Shown piece after piece: positions 1 through 6,740 of a stretch of 26,241 bases of DNA; the stretch's first letter is position 1, and the number at the start of each line of letters is the position of its first letter. The stretch is from DATJSJ01 sp035504175 (lineage in GTDB: Bacteria; Pseudomonadota; Alphaproteobacteria; Acetobacterales; Acetobacteraceae), in NCBI GenBank assembly GCA_035504175.1, contig DATJSJ010000191.1, positions 1 to 26,241 of the forward strand. Direction: 5' to 3'. Position numbers and translations under genes: made by a program. The notes under the pieces were generated by a model, which made no database searches, had not been told where the DNA came from, and saw nothing but the letters and a program-made list of their open reading frames with translations.

Positions 1-113
1 GCCTGCACCTCGAGCGGATGCATGCCGCAGAACTCCGCAATCTGGGTGAAAGTCAGCGCAGTCTTTTCGATCAGCCAGACGGCGGTCGCCTTCGGCATCA
101 GTGGCAGGGTCAT
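1..113 (-). CDS. trcR: TrcR-like cell cycle regulator (DUF1013), N-terminal part
   Basis: Only the first 37 codons lie in the window; the gene runs off the left edge. The reverse-strand translation starts MTLPLMPKATAVWLIEKTAL and continues through FTQIAEFCGMHPLEVQ. This is the strongly conserved N-terminus of the alphaproteobacterial DUF1013 family, known in Caulobacter as the cell-cycle transcriptional regulator TrcR. The segment contains the start of a helix-turn-helix-like region (LTFTQIAEFCGMH). The ATG is preceded by GGAAGG about 10 bases upstream, an acceptable ribosome binding site. It is divergent from the DUF1192 gene, so the two share the 140-base region between them. The N-terminal signature is distinctive, but only a fragment is visible. 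Confidence 0.85.
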   Translation of the reverse strand, partial: MTLPLMPKATAVWLIEKTALTFTQIAEFCGMHPLEVQ

Positions 114-169
114 GGCGGCGGTTACCTTCCGGCCCGGCGGCCCGGCGCTTCCGGCGCGGGCGCAGGCCG

Positions 170-199
170 TTGAAAAATGGATGCAGAACCAGCGATATG
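170..199 (+). promoter_or_regulatory. Possible sigma-70 type promoter for the DUF1192 gene
   Basis: TTGAAA (170-175) and GATATG (194-199) are separated by 18 bases and lie 55 bases upstream of the DUF1192 start. The -35 box is good and the -10 box is weak. Prediction by eye only. Confidence 0.3.
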
Positions 200-253
200 G
201 GACGGCGCGCGCCGGTGGGTCAAGGCCGAAGGCCGGCGCCGAAAGGGGGTCGG

Positions 254-445
254 ATGCGCGAGGATGATGATGCACCGCCGCGACCGCAGGCCCGGCTCAC
301 GCCACTGGTGCTGGACGGTCTCGGGATCGCCGAGCTCGAGGGCTACATCGCGGCGCTGCGGGCGGAGATCGCCCGTGCCGAGGCGGAAATCGACCGCAAG
401 CAGGGCCATCGCAGCGCCGCCGACGCGGTGTTCCGGCGCGGTTGA
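254..445 (+). CDS. DUF1192 family small protein
   Basis: Encodes 63 residues starting MREDDDAPPRPQARLTPLVL. The core (PLVLDGLGIAELEGYIAALR followed by AEIARAEAEIDRKQ) matches the DUF1192 family, short alphaproteobacterial proteins of about 60 residues with one amphipathic helix and no known biochemical function. The helix has a coiled-coil-like spacing of Leu, Ile and Ala, and the length is normal. The ATG at 254 was chosen because a purine-rich GAAAGGGGG stretch lies just upstream and because longer readings only add arginine-rich out-of-family sequence. In many alphaproteobacteria DUF1192 genes sit near the DUF1013 gene, as here. Function is unknown. Confidence 0.8.
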   Translation: MREDDDAPPRPQARLTPLVLDGLGIAELEGYIAALRAEIARAEAEIDRKQGHRSAADAVFRRG

Positions 446-511
446 GCCCGCGCAATTGAGGCCCGGCGTCGCGCCTTCACCCCACCCCGCCAGGCCCGGC
501 GGACGCGTGAA

Positions 512-538
512 GGGCGCCGCCCGATCCGGACGGCGCCC
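512..538. terminator. Possible bidirectional terminator between the DUF1192 and hsp20 genes
   Basis: GGGCGCCG (512-519) pairs perfectly with CGGCGCCC (531-538) across an 11-base loop. It lies between two convergent genes, where a shared terminator is expected. There is no T-run on either side, so the assignment is tentative. Confidence 0.35.
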
Positions 539-596
539 CTTGCGGACGCACTGCGCGGTCCGGCGCGAGGCCGGGAGGCGCGCGCTCCGCCCGACG

Positions 597-1070
597 TCAG
601 GCGGCCTTCTCGCTGACGGCCGGGTCGTTCGCGGCGAGCTGCGGCGCCGCCGAAGCGCTGCCGATCGTGATCTTGCGCGGCTTCAGCGCCTCCGGCACCA
701 CCCGCTTCAGGGCCACGTGCAGCAGCCCGTTCTGCAGGTCGGCGCCCTCGACCACGAGGTGGTCGGCGAGCACGAAGCGGCGCTCGAAGGCGCGGCCGGC
801 GATGCCGCGGTAGAGGATCTCGCGCTTCGCCTGCTCGCCGTTCACCCGGCCGGAGACGACGAGCGTATTGTCCTGGACCGTGAGGTCGAGATCGGACGGC
901 GCGAAGCCGGCGACCGCCATGGTCAGCCGGTAGCTGTCCTCACCGGTCTTCTCGATGTTGTACGGCGGGTAGGACGGCGCGGATGCCGCCTCGCTGGCGG
1001 CGTCGAGCATGCGGGCGAGCCGGTCGAAACCGATCGCGGTACGGAAAAGCGGGGCAAAGTCGGGGGTCAT
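597..1070 (-). CDS. Small heat shock protein, Hsp20 family
   Basis: Encodes 157 residues. Small heat shock proteins are ATP-independent cytoplasmic holdases that bind unfolding proteins. The alpha-crystallin domain covers about residues 35-130: it begins PPYNIEKTGEDSYRLTMAVA, continues with the strand-rich LTVQDNTLVVSGR, and has the ALKRVVPEALKPRKI end typical of the IbpA-like group. Length and N-terminal DFAPLFRTAIGFDRL fit the alphaproteobacterial IbpA/HspA type. The ATG at 1070 is preceded by a perfect AGGAGG. A reading from further upstream would run through the structured leader and can be dismissed. Regulation is probably by temperature through that leader and through the upstream promoter, both listed separately. 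It is convergent with the DUF1192 gene. Confidence 0.93.
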   Translation of the reverse strand: MTPDFAPLFRTAIGFDRLARMLDAASEAASAPSYPPYNIEKTGEDSYRLTMAVAGFAPSDLDLTVQDNTLVVSGRVNGEQAKREILYRGIAGRAFERRFVLADHLVVEGADLQNGLLHVALKRVVPEALKPRKITIGSASAAPQLAANDPAVSEKAA

Positions 1071-1167
1071 CGGCAACCTCCTGCGATGAGCAAGGTCAAC
1101 ATGCGGACCGCCCTGACGGGCCGGTCCTGGGGCTCTGCCCGCAGCCCCGGGGACGGGCACTGCGAAC
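1071..1167 (-). promoter_or_regulatory. ROSE-like RNA thermometer in the hsp20 leader
   Basis: The leader can fold into three consecutive hairpins. Hairpin 1 (1129-1148) pairs GGGGCU with AGCCCC. Hairpin 2 (1105-1127) pairs GGACC with GGUCC and GCCC with GGGC around a GUCA loop. Hairpin 3, next to the start codon (about 1077-1096), places UUGCU opposite the Shine-Dalgarno AGGAG across a CAUCGC loop, giving U-A, C-G, G-G, U-A and U-G pairs. A short UUGCU that imperfectly pairs with AGGA through a G-G mismatch is the hallmark of ROSE thermometers of alphaproteobacterial small heat shock genes. Gene type, leader length (about 97 bases) and position all fit. The fold was worked out by hand. Confidence 0.68.
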
Positions 1168-1173
1168 GCGGCA

Positions 1174-1202
1174 GATATGCAAAGCGCGTCCGGCGGTTTC
1201 AA
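1174..1202 (-). promoter_or_regulatory. Promoter candidate for hsp20
   Basis: On the reverse strand TTGAAA (1202-1197) and CATATC (1179-1174) are 17 bases apart. TTGAAA is good for both sigma-70 and the heat-shock sigma factor RpoH. The -10 context CATATCT resembles the alphaproteobacterial RpoH -10 element (CYTATNT), though the spacing from GTTG is three bases longer than ideal for RpoH. The expected transcript start near 1167 gives the leader length used for the thermometer. Confidence 0.45.
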
Positions 1203-1240
1203 CCCCGCCCGGGCGCGCTGTTTCGGTCTTGGCGTCGCGG

Positions 1241-1468
1241 TTAGGAACGCCTGGTGCCGAGCCCGGCGAAGCGCTTGTTGAACTTCGCGACCTGGCCGCC
1301 GGTATCGATGATGCGCTGCTGGCCGGTCCAGGCCGGGTGCGATTTCGGGTCGATGTCCAGGCGCAGCGTGTCGCCTGGCTTGCCGTAGCAGGAGCGGGTG
1401 TGGAACTGCGTGCCGTCCGTCATGACGACCGTGATTTGATGGTATTCGGGGTGGATGCCCGGCTTCAT
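1241..1468 (-). CDS. rpmE: 50S ribosomal protein L31
   Basis: Encodes 75 residues starting MKPGIHPEYHQITVVMTDGT. It has the family signatures of bacterial L31: the IHPEYH start, TRSCYGKPGDTLRLDIDPKS and the HPAWTG block, ending in VAKFNKRFAGLG. L31 is a small protein of the large ribosomal subunit that bridges to the 30S head. Only one cysteine (residue 27) is present, so the zinc-binding CxxC form is absent, as is usual for alphaproteobacterial L31. The ATG at 1468 has AAAGG nine bases upstream. A sigma-70 type promoter lies about 55 bases ahead. Longer readings upstream lack homology and run into that promoter. Confidence 0.96.
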   Translation of the reverse strand: MKPGIHPEYHQITVVMTDGTQFHTRSCYGKPGDTLRLDIDPKSHPAWTGQQRIIDTGGQVAKFNKRFAGLGTRRS

Positions 1469-1523
1469 GGCGTGACCTTTCGCGCGCTGGCGCCGCCGAT
1501 CCCGACCGGCCGCGCAGGCGGCG

Positions 1524-1552
1524 CGTATAACGGCATGGGCCACGCGCGGCAA
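1524..1552 (-). promoter_or_regulatory. Sigma-70 type promoter for rpmE
   Basis: On the reverse strand TTGCCG (1552-1547) is followed after 17 bases by TATACG (1529-1524). Spacing is optimal and both boxes match well for a GC-rich genome. The leader to the rpmE ATG would be about 50 bases. Confidence 0.5.
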
Positions 1553-1588
1553 CTCAGGTGACGCGCTCGACACCCACGCCAAGCGAAC

Positions 1589-1679
1589 GCCACCGGGCTG
1601 GAGCGACGTCAAGGCCGAAGCCGCGCTTCGCGCGGTGCGGCTGAACGCCGCAGCCTTGACGTCGCTCCAGCCCCGTGGC
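1589..1679. repeat. Long inverted repeat (27-base arms, 26 matching)
   Basis: Arms 1589-1615 and 1653-1679 are reverse complements at 26 of 27 positions, with a perfect inner 21 bases (1595-1615 against 1653-1673). The arm core is GGCTGGAGCGACGTCAAGGC. The 37-base centre is GC-rich and has a small palindrome of its own. Such arm length and identity exceed a normal terminator, so the element may be a MITE-like or other dispersed repeat. No transposase gene is nearby. Confidence 0.75.
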
Positions 1680-1689
1680 CCAGGGCAAT

Positions 1690-1718
1690 GGGCGCCTTCG
1701 ACGGTGTCGAAGGCGCCC
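1690..1718. repeat. Perfect 13-bp hairpin
   Basis: GGGCGCCTTCGAC (1690-1702) is followed by the three bases GGT and then its exact reverse complement (1706-1718). It lies 11 bases from the previous inverted repeat. No T-run follows on either strand, so it could be part of the same repeat element rather than a classical terminator. Confidence 0.7.
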
Positions 1719-1920
1719 GAGGACGCCTTCGCCGGCGGATGCAGGCGGACAGGCACACCGGCAAGCGGTGACGCTCAAATGATGATTCCTGGGCGACGAG
1801 GATTTTGTTCGCCTCGGCGCCGCGGCCTGGCGGCCACCCGCGAGTTGCCCCCGCCGCGCATTGCCGCCACAACAGGCGCATCCCGCCGCGCTCCGCGGCG
1901 GCGACAAGAGGAAAACAGGC

Positions 1921-2685
1921 GTGCGGCTGCGGGACAGAGTGGCACTGGTGACCGGCGCCGGCGGCGGCTTCGGCGAGGGCATCGCCCGCTGCTTTGCCGA
2001 GGAAGGCGCGCGCGTGGTCGTCGCCGATCGCGATACGGCGGCGGCGGAGCGGGTGTCCGGCGCGATCGGCACCGCCGCGGTCGCGGTCGGAGGCGACGTC
2101 GCCCGCGGCCCGGATGTCGCGGCAATGGTGGCACGGGCGGAAGCCGCATTCGGCGGCCTCGATATCGTCGTCAACAATGCCGGCACCACGCATCGCAACC
2201 AGCCGATGCTCGGCGTGTCGGAGGCCGAGTTCGACCGCGTCTTCGACGTCAACGTGAAGTCGCTCTACTGGATGGCGCAGGCGGCGATACCGCTCCTGCG
2301 ACGGCCGCGCCCGGACGGTCGCCGCGGCGGCTCGATCATCAACATCGGCAGTACCGCCGGCATCCGGCCGCGGCCGGGACTCGTCTGGTACAATGGCACC
2401 AAGGGTGCCGTGCACGTCATCACCCAATGCATGGCGTCCGAACTCGCGCCAGACAACATCCGCGTCAATGCGGTCTGCCCGGTGATGGGCGCGACAGGTC
2501 TGCTGGAGCAGTTCATGGGTGTGCCAGACACGCCGGAGAACCGCAGCCGCTTCCTCGGCACCATTCCGCTCGGCCGGTTCAGCACCCCGGGCGACATCGC
2601 CAATGCCTGCCTGTGGCTGGCCGAGGATGCCTCGAGCTTCATCACCGGAATCCTGCTGCCGGTCGATGGCGGGCGCTGCGCCTGA
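1921..2685 (+). CDS. SDR family NAD(P)-dependent oxidoreductase
   Basis: Encodes 254 residues from a GTG start, a classical short-chain dehydrogenase length. Visible motifs: cofactor loop TGAGGGFG (residues 11-18), acidic D37 after the second strand (favouring NAD(H)), NNAG (85-88), catalytic Ser144 in NIGSTAG, and Tyr157/Lys161 in WYNGTKGAV. The C-terminus GILLPVDGGRC is the usual FabG-like end. The substrate cannot be told from sequence; FabG-like annotation is possible but unproven. GTG at 1921 was preferred over the ATG at 1861 because AAGAGGAAAA lies just upstream and MSDR-type proteins begin with this LRDRVALVTG block. It is followed after 27 bases by pdxY, so the two are probably cotranscribed. 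Confidence 0.92.
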   Translation: MRLRDRVALVTGAGGGFGEGIARCFAEEGARVVVADRDTAAAERVSGAIGTAAVAVGGDVARGPDVAAMVARAEAAFGGLDIVVNNAGTTHRNQPMLGVSEAEFDRVFDVNVKSLYWMAQAAIPLLRRPRPDGRRGGSIINIGSTAGIRPRPGLVWYNGTKGAVHVITQCMASELAPDNIRVNAVCPVMGATGLLEQFMGVPDTPENRSRFLGTIPLGRFSTPGDIANACLWLAEDASSFITGILLPVDGGRCA

Positions 2686-2712
2686 GCGGCACGGCGTGAC
2701 GGAGAGCCCCGC

Positions 2713-3570
2713 TTGAACATCCTCTCCATCCAGTCCTGGGTCAGCTACGGCCATGTCGGCAACGCCAGCGCCGTCTTCCCGCTGCAGCGCCTCGGTGCCG
2801 AGGTGTGGGCGATCAACACCGTGCAGTTCTCCAACCACACCGGCTACGGACACTGGACCGGCCAGGTCTTCACCGGTGCCATGGTGCGCGACCTGCTCGA
2901 CGGCATCGAGGCGCGCGGCGTACTGCCGCGCTGCGACGCGGTGCTGTCCGGCTATATGGGGGACGCCGGGATCGGCGCGGTGATCCTGGACGCGGCGGCA
3001 CGGGTGCGCCAGGCCAATCCTGCCGGACTCTATTGTTGCGACCCGGTGATCGGCGACATCGACACTGGCGTCTATGTCCGACCCGGCATCCCCGAGTTCA
3101 TGCGCGATCGCAGCGTGCCGGCGGCCGACATCGTCACCCCGAACCAGTTCGAGCTGGAATACCTCACCGGCCTTCCCTGCCGGACGCTCGAGGCAACGAA
3201 GCAGGCGGTCAGCCGGCTGCAGGCGATGATGCGCCCGGGTCCGCGCGCCGTGCTGGTCACCAGCCTGCGTACCGACGCCACGCCGCCGGATGCGATCGAC
3301 ATGCTGGCCGGGGAGGGCGGACGGTTCGACCTGTTGCGCACGCCGCGGCTGCCGATCAGCGTCAACGGCTGCGGCGACGCGATCGCCGCGCTGTTCCTGT
3401 ACCACCGCCTGCGCGGCGGCGAGGCAAGGGCGGCGCTGGGAGCGGCCGGCAGCGCCGTGTTCGGCCTGATGCGCCGCACCGCCGAGGCGGGGTCCGCGGA
3501 GATTCTGCTGATCGCAGCACAGGAGGAATTCGTCTCGCCGAGCCGGGTGTTCGCGCCGCAGCCCTGCTGA
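2713..3570 (+). CDS. pdxY: Pyridoxal kinase PdxY
   Basis: Encodes 285 residues. PdxY phosphorylates pyridoxal to pyridoxal 5'-phosphate in the vitamin B6 salvage pathway, in the cytoplasm. The N-terminus NILSIQSWVSYGHVGNASAV and the following VQFSNHTGYGHWTG are diagnostic. Other family features are DPVIGD, VTPNQFELEYLTG and the NGCGDAIAALF segment carrying the anion-hole/catalytic GxGD motif (Asp222). The family usually has GTGD or GVGD; Cys at position 220 is a mild variant. The start is a TTG at 2713 with GGAGAG at optimal spacing, and no later ATG would keep the conserved N-terminus. It sits 27 bases after the SDR gene, suggesting one operon. Confidence 0.95.
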   Translation: MNILSIQSWVSYGHVGNASAVFPLQRLGAEVWAINTVQFSNHTGYGHWTGQVFTGAMVRDLLDGIEARGVLPRCDAVLSGYMGDAGIGAVILDAAARVRQANPAGLYCCDPVIGDIDTGVYVRPGIPEFMRDRSVPAADIVTPNQFELEYLTGLPCRTLEATKQAVSRLQAMMRPGPRAVLVTSLRTDATPPDAIDMLAGEGGRFDLLRTPRLPISVNGCGDAIAALFLYHRLRGGEARAALGAAGSAVFGLMRRTAEAGSAEILLIAAQEEFVSPSRVFAPQPC

Positions 3571-3700
3571 GGGCGCGACGAACGACCCCCGGGGGGATGC
3601 TCGGACTCAGGCGGCGGGAGGTGCAAAATCCGCCCTCATGCTGCCGTGATTGGCCCCTAAGGCTCGGATAAGGGGAGAGTTCGGACGGCGGGCGGTGGCC

Positions 3701-5473
3701 ATGGGCTTCCTAACGACATACGCACGCGTGTTCGGACTGCTGCGGCAGGATCGCCGGGTGGTGATCGGACTGGTCGTGGCCAACGCCATCGTCGCCGGCC
3801 TGCAATTCCTCGACCCGGTGCTGTTCGGACGGGTGATCGGGCTGCTGTCGCGCTCCGACCAGATCGGCGGCGTCGCGGTCTGGGCCCAGACCGTCTCGCT
3901 GCTCGGCATCTGGGCGCTGGTCGGCGTCACCGGGATCGCAGCGAACGTCGCGACCGTGGTGCAGGCCGAGCGGATGGCGCACCGCAACCGGCTGCAGGCG
4001 ATGAGCCGGTATTTCGCGCACGTGCTGGCGCTGCCGCTCTCGTTCCACGGCGACGCGCATTCCGGGCGGCTGATGAAGACCATGCTGGCCGGCTCCGACA
4101 GCCTGTTCGGCCTGTGGTTGGTGTTCTTCCGCGACCAGCTCTCGACCTTCATCTGCGCGATCGCGCTGCTGCCGCTCACTGCGCTGATGAACTGGCGGCT
4201 GAGCCTGGTGCTCGGGGCGCTGGTGGTCGTGTTCTGCAGCCTGGCGATCTTCGTCATCCACCGCACCGAATCCGGCCAGCGGTCGGTCGAGCGCTACCAT
4301 TCCAGCCTCGCCGGTACGGCGCAGGACGCGCTCGCCAATGTCATGGTGGTGCAGTCCTTCACCCGCCTCTCCGCCGAGATGGCACGCTTCGGGGAGACGG
4401 TGCGCGACCTGATGGCGACGCAGTTCCCGGTGCTGAACTGGTGGGCGGTGGTCAACGTGCTGACCCGCGCCTCCTCGACCATCGCGGTCATTGCGATCGT
4501 GGTGATGGGCACCCTGCTGCACATGCAGGGTGAGGCGAGCGTCGCGCAGATCGTCTCCTTCATGGGCTTCGCGACGCTGCTGATCGGCCGGCTGGAAGGG
4601 GCGATGAATTTCGTCAACCGCCTGTTCTTCTACCTGCCGCAGATCGAGGATTTCTTCGGCGTGCTGGATGCGAGGAGTTCGGTGCCGGAGCGGTCCGCCG
4701 CGCGCGAACTCGCCGTCAGGCGCGGCGAGGTCGTCTTCGACGACGTCTCCTTCGGCTATCCGGGCGGGCCGAGGATCCTTGCCGACGTGTCGTTCGTGGC
4801 AAAGCCCGGCACCTCGGTCGCGCTCGTCGGCCACACCGGCGCCGGCAAGTCGACGGCGATGAGCCTGTTGCAGCGGCTGTGGGATCCGACCGAGGGCCGC
4901 ATCCTGATCGACGGCCAGGATCTGCGCGACGTCAGCCTCGACAGTCTCCGCCGCTCAATCGGCGTCGTGTTCCAGGAGAGCCTGCTGTTCAACCGCTCGA
5001 TCCGTGACAATTTGCGCATCGGCCGGCCCGAGGCGACGGATGAGGAGCTGGAACAGGCCTGCCGGCTGGCCGACGCGCATGAGTTCATCATCCGCCAGCC
5101 GCAGGGCTACGACACGGTGGTCGGCGAGCGGGGTGCCACCCTCTCCGGCGGGCAGCGGCAGCGTCTGGCGATCGCGCGAGCGTTACTCAAGAACCCGCCG
5201 ATCCTGATCCTGGACGAGGCGACCAGCGCGCTCGACGCCGCGACCGAGGCGCGCGTCTCCCGCGCCATGGCCAAGCTGATGCAGGGTCGGACGACGTTCA
5301 TCATCGCCCACCGGCTGTCCACGGTGCGCGACGCCGACGAGATCCTGGTGTTCGATTCCGGCCGCGTCGTCGAGCGCGGCTCGTTCGACAGCCTGATGGT
5401 GCGCAACGGCCGGTTCGCCGATCTGGTGGCGACCCAGCTCGCCACCGTGCCGATGCTGCGCGCGGCGGAGTAG
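3701..5473 (+). CDS. NdvA/ChvA-like ABC exporter, fused permease and ATPase
   Basis: Encodes about 590 residues, the length of NdvA/ChvA, which export cyclic beta-1,2-glucan in rhizobia and Agrobacterium. The N-terminal MGFLTTYARVFGLLRQDRR and the LFGRVIGLL segment resemble that subfamily. Residues 1-320 form the six-helix type I exporter membrane domain. The ATPase domain has Walker A GHTGAGKST (about 377-385), signature LSGGQRQR (about 481), Walker B ILILDEATSALD (about 500) and H-loop IIAHRLSTV. The ATG at 3701 lacks a close ribosome binding site; an in-frame GTG six bases upstream is an alternative. No glucan synthase gene is in the window, so the glucan substrate is inferred from family likeness only. 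Confidence 0.9.
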   Translation: MGFLTTYARVFGLLRQDRRVVIGLVVANAIVAGLQFLDPVLFGRVIGLLSRSDQIGGVAVWAQTVSLLGIWALVGVTGIAANVATVVQAERMAHRNRLQAMSRYFAHVLALPLSFHGDAHSGRLMKTMLAGSDSLFGLWLVFFRDQLSTFICAIALLPLTALMNWRLSLVLGALVVVFCSLAIFVIHRTESGQRSVERYHSSLAGTAQDALANVMVVQSFTRLSAEMARFGETVRDLMATQFPVLNWWAVVNVLTRASSTIAVIAIVVMGTLLHMQGEASVAQIVSFMGFATLLIGRLEGAMNFVNRLFFYLPQIEDFFGVLDARSSVPERSAARELAVRRGEVVFDDVSFGYPGGPRILADVSFVAKPGTSVALVGHTGAGKSTAMSLLQRLWDPTEGRILIDGQDLRDVSLDSLRRSIGVVFQESLLFNRSIRDNLRIGRPEATDEELEQACRLADAHEFIIRQPQGYDTVVGERGATLSGGQRQRLAIARALLKNPPILILDEATSALDAATEARVSRAMAKLMQGRTTFIIAHRLSTVRDADEILVFDSGRVVERGSFDSLMVRNGRFADLVATQLATVPMLRAAE

Positions 5474-5684
5474 CGCCGCCGCCTCACGTCCTTGCTGCAC
5501 CGCACGGCTGTTTCTTGCGCGGTCACCCCGGCGGCGCGCAGCATGACGCATGTCTTCCGGCCAGGTCCGGAAGGGCGCGCAGGTCATCGGCGCGGACAGT
5601 GCGGCTTGCTCATGGGAGCGCAAGCCCCTCCGGGCCGGCCCGGGACCGATGCCGCAAGCGCCTCCGTCACAGGGAGCTCAGGGT

Positions 5685-6119
5685 ATGACGATCGCCGCCA
5701 TCCTCAAGCACAAGGGATTCGAGATCACCAGCGTGGCGCCCGAAGCGAGCATCGCCGAGGTGGCGCGCACGCTTGCGGAAAAGCGCATCGGCGCCGTGCT
5801 GGTGCTGGATTCGGCCGATCAGCTTCTCGGCATCGTCAGCGAGCGCGACATCGTGCGCACGCTGGCCGAGCTTGGCGCCCGCACGCTGGAGATGACCGCC
5901 GGGCAGTTGATGACGCGCTCGCTGAAAGTCGCCAAGCCGTCCACCACCGTGGGCGAGGCGATGGAGATGATGACGCATGGCCGCTTCCGGCACCTGCCGG
6001 TGGTGGAATCCGGCACGCTGGTCGGACTGGTCAGCATCGGCGACGTCGTGAAGGCCCGCATCCTGCAGCAGGAGAGCGAAGTCGACAGCCTGAAGGCCTA
6101 CGTCGCCGGCTCGGCCTAG
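5685..6119 (+). CDS. Twin CBS domain protein
   Basis: Encodes 144 residues made almost wholly of two CBS domains (about residues 8-62 and 74-128), a Bateman module. Such modules bind adenine nucleotides or S-adenosylmethionine and regulate partner proteins. Typical motifs are GAVLVLDSADQLLGIVSERD and IVRTLAE in the first copy, then MTRSLKVAKPSTTVGEAMEM, GRFRHLPVVE and LVGLVSIGDVVK in the second. No other domain is attached, so it is a stand-alone regulator of unknown partner. The ATG at 5685 has AGGGAG about 10 bases upstream; a longer reading from 5550 adds non-homologous sequence. It is followed by a hairpin shared with the convergent lipoprotein gene. Confidence 0.92.
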   Translation: MTIAAILKHKGFEITSVAPEASIAEVARTLAEKRIGAVLVLDSADQLLGIVSERDIVRTLAELGARTLEMTAGQLMTRSLKVAKPSTTVGEAMEMMTHGRFRHLPVVESGTLVGLVSIGDVVKARILQQESEVDSLKAYVAGSA

Positions 6120-6127
6120 CCAGGCGA

Positions 6128-6159
6128 GCGGCACCCGGCGGCAATCCGGCGGGTGCCGC
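6128..6159. terminator. Bidirectional terminator hairpin
   Basis: GCGGCACCCG (6128-6137) pairs exactly with CGGGTGCCGC (6150-6159). After one mismatch the stem extends by three more pairs around a CAAT loop. It lies between the convergent CBS and lipoprotein genes. The absence of a T-run leaves intrinsic termination unproven. Confidence 0.5.
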
Positions 6160-6173
6160 CGATCCGACGCGGC

Positions 6174-6470
6174 TCAGTCGCCGCTGGCGGTGCCGTTCGG
6201 GGTCGGCACCCGCGTGTTGGGATTGTTCCACGGCGGCTTGCCGAGATTGAGCTGACTGGGCGAGGTCGTGGCGCCCGTCACGGCTCCCGCGCCGGCGCCC
6301 ACTCCCGCTCCGACCGCCATTCCGACCGGCCCGCCCAGCGCGCCGATTCCGGCGCCGGTCGCAGCGCCCGCCGCGGCACCGCCGGTCGTGCGTTCCTTCG
6401 TATTCGAGCCGCAGCCGGCGAGCAGCGCCAGGGCACCGATCGCCGCGACCGTCAGCATGCGCTTCTTCAC
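6174..6470 (-). CDS. Small glycine-zipper lipoprotein
   Basis: Encodes 98 residues from GTG. It starts VKKRMLTVAAIGALALLAGC, a lipoprotein signal peptide with lipobox LAGC and Cys20 as the lipidation site. Residues 28-64 are a Gly/Ala run with regular G-x3-G spacing, a glycine zipper of the kind found in OmpA-linked and YMGG-like outer-membrane proteins. The C-terminal 35 residues are polar and Pro/Asn-rich. Probably anchored in the outer membrane; function unknown. GTG at 6470 is preceded by GAGAGG at suitable spacing, and the positive KKR follows directly, as expected of a signal peptide. It is convergent with the CBS gene and divergent from mscL. Confidence 0.85.
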   Translation of the reverse strand: MKKRMLTVAAIGALALLAGCGSNTKERTTGGAAAGAATGAGIGALGGPVGMAVGAGVGAGAGAVTGATTSPSQLNLGKPPWNNPNTRVPTPNGTASGD

Positions 6471-6691
6471 CGCTCGCACCTCTCGCTCATATCGCCGTCG
6501 AGACCACGCGAACGTGCCAGGGGCGGGCCGGTTCCAAGTCAATCCGCACTGCCGCATGGGCATCCCGGCTCGGCGAGCGCCGGCAGGCGAGCGGGATCGG
6601 GACGGGCCGTCGGCCACGCCGGTCGGGCTTGCCGCCGGCCGCCGACCCCCGCACCTTGCCTCTCCCGGTTTCCGATGCGGCGGGCTCGAGC

Positions 6692-6727
6692 GCCGCGGGG
6701 CAGCAAGGAGCCGCGGGGCAACAACGA
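6692..6727 (+). repeat. Tandem 18-base repeat upstream of mscL
   Basis: GCCGCGGGGCAGCAAGGA (6692-6709) is followed directly by GCCGCGGGGCAACAACGA (6710-6727), 16 of 18 identical. The end of the second copy runs into the mscL ribosome binding site. Probably a local duplication in the leader. Confidence 0.75.
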
Positions 6728-6740
6728 GGAGAAGACCAGC

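Larger units (their letters stand above)
1553..1920. other. Gene-free region between rpmE and the SDR gene
   Basis: About 370 bases without a convincing gene. Reverse-strand open frames here are rich in Arg, Ala and Pro and lack ribosome binding sites. The stretch holds two unrelated inverted repeats, listed separately. Its last part must contain the promoter of the SDR-pdxY operon, but no clear -35/-10 pair was recognised. A purine-rich AAGAGGAAAA just before 1921 is the SDR ribosome binding site. Confidence 0.6.

Noticed and set aside
1609..3405. A 598-codon reverse frame
   Set aside because: It is antisense to the SDR and pdxY genes, both with clear motifs; its composition (His, Arg, Gln, Ala) is that of an antisense shadow.
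5550..5600. A signal recognition particle RNA-like GGTCCGGAAGG
   Set aside because: It is a 7-bp hairpin (CTTCCGG with CCGGAAG) without the conserved SRP asymmetric loop and A-rich motif.
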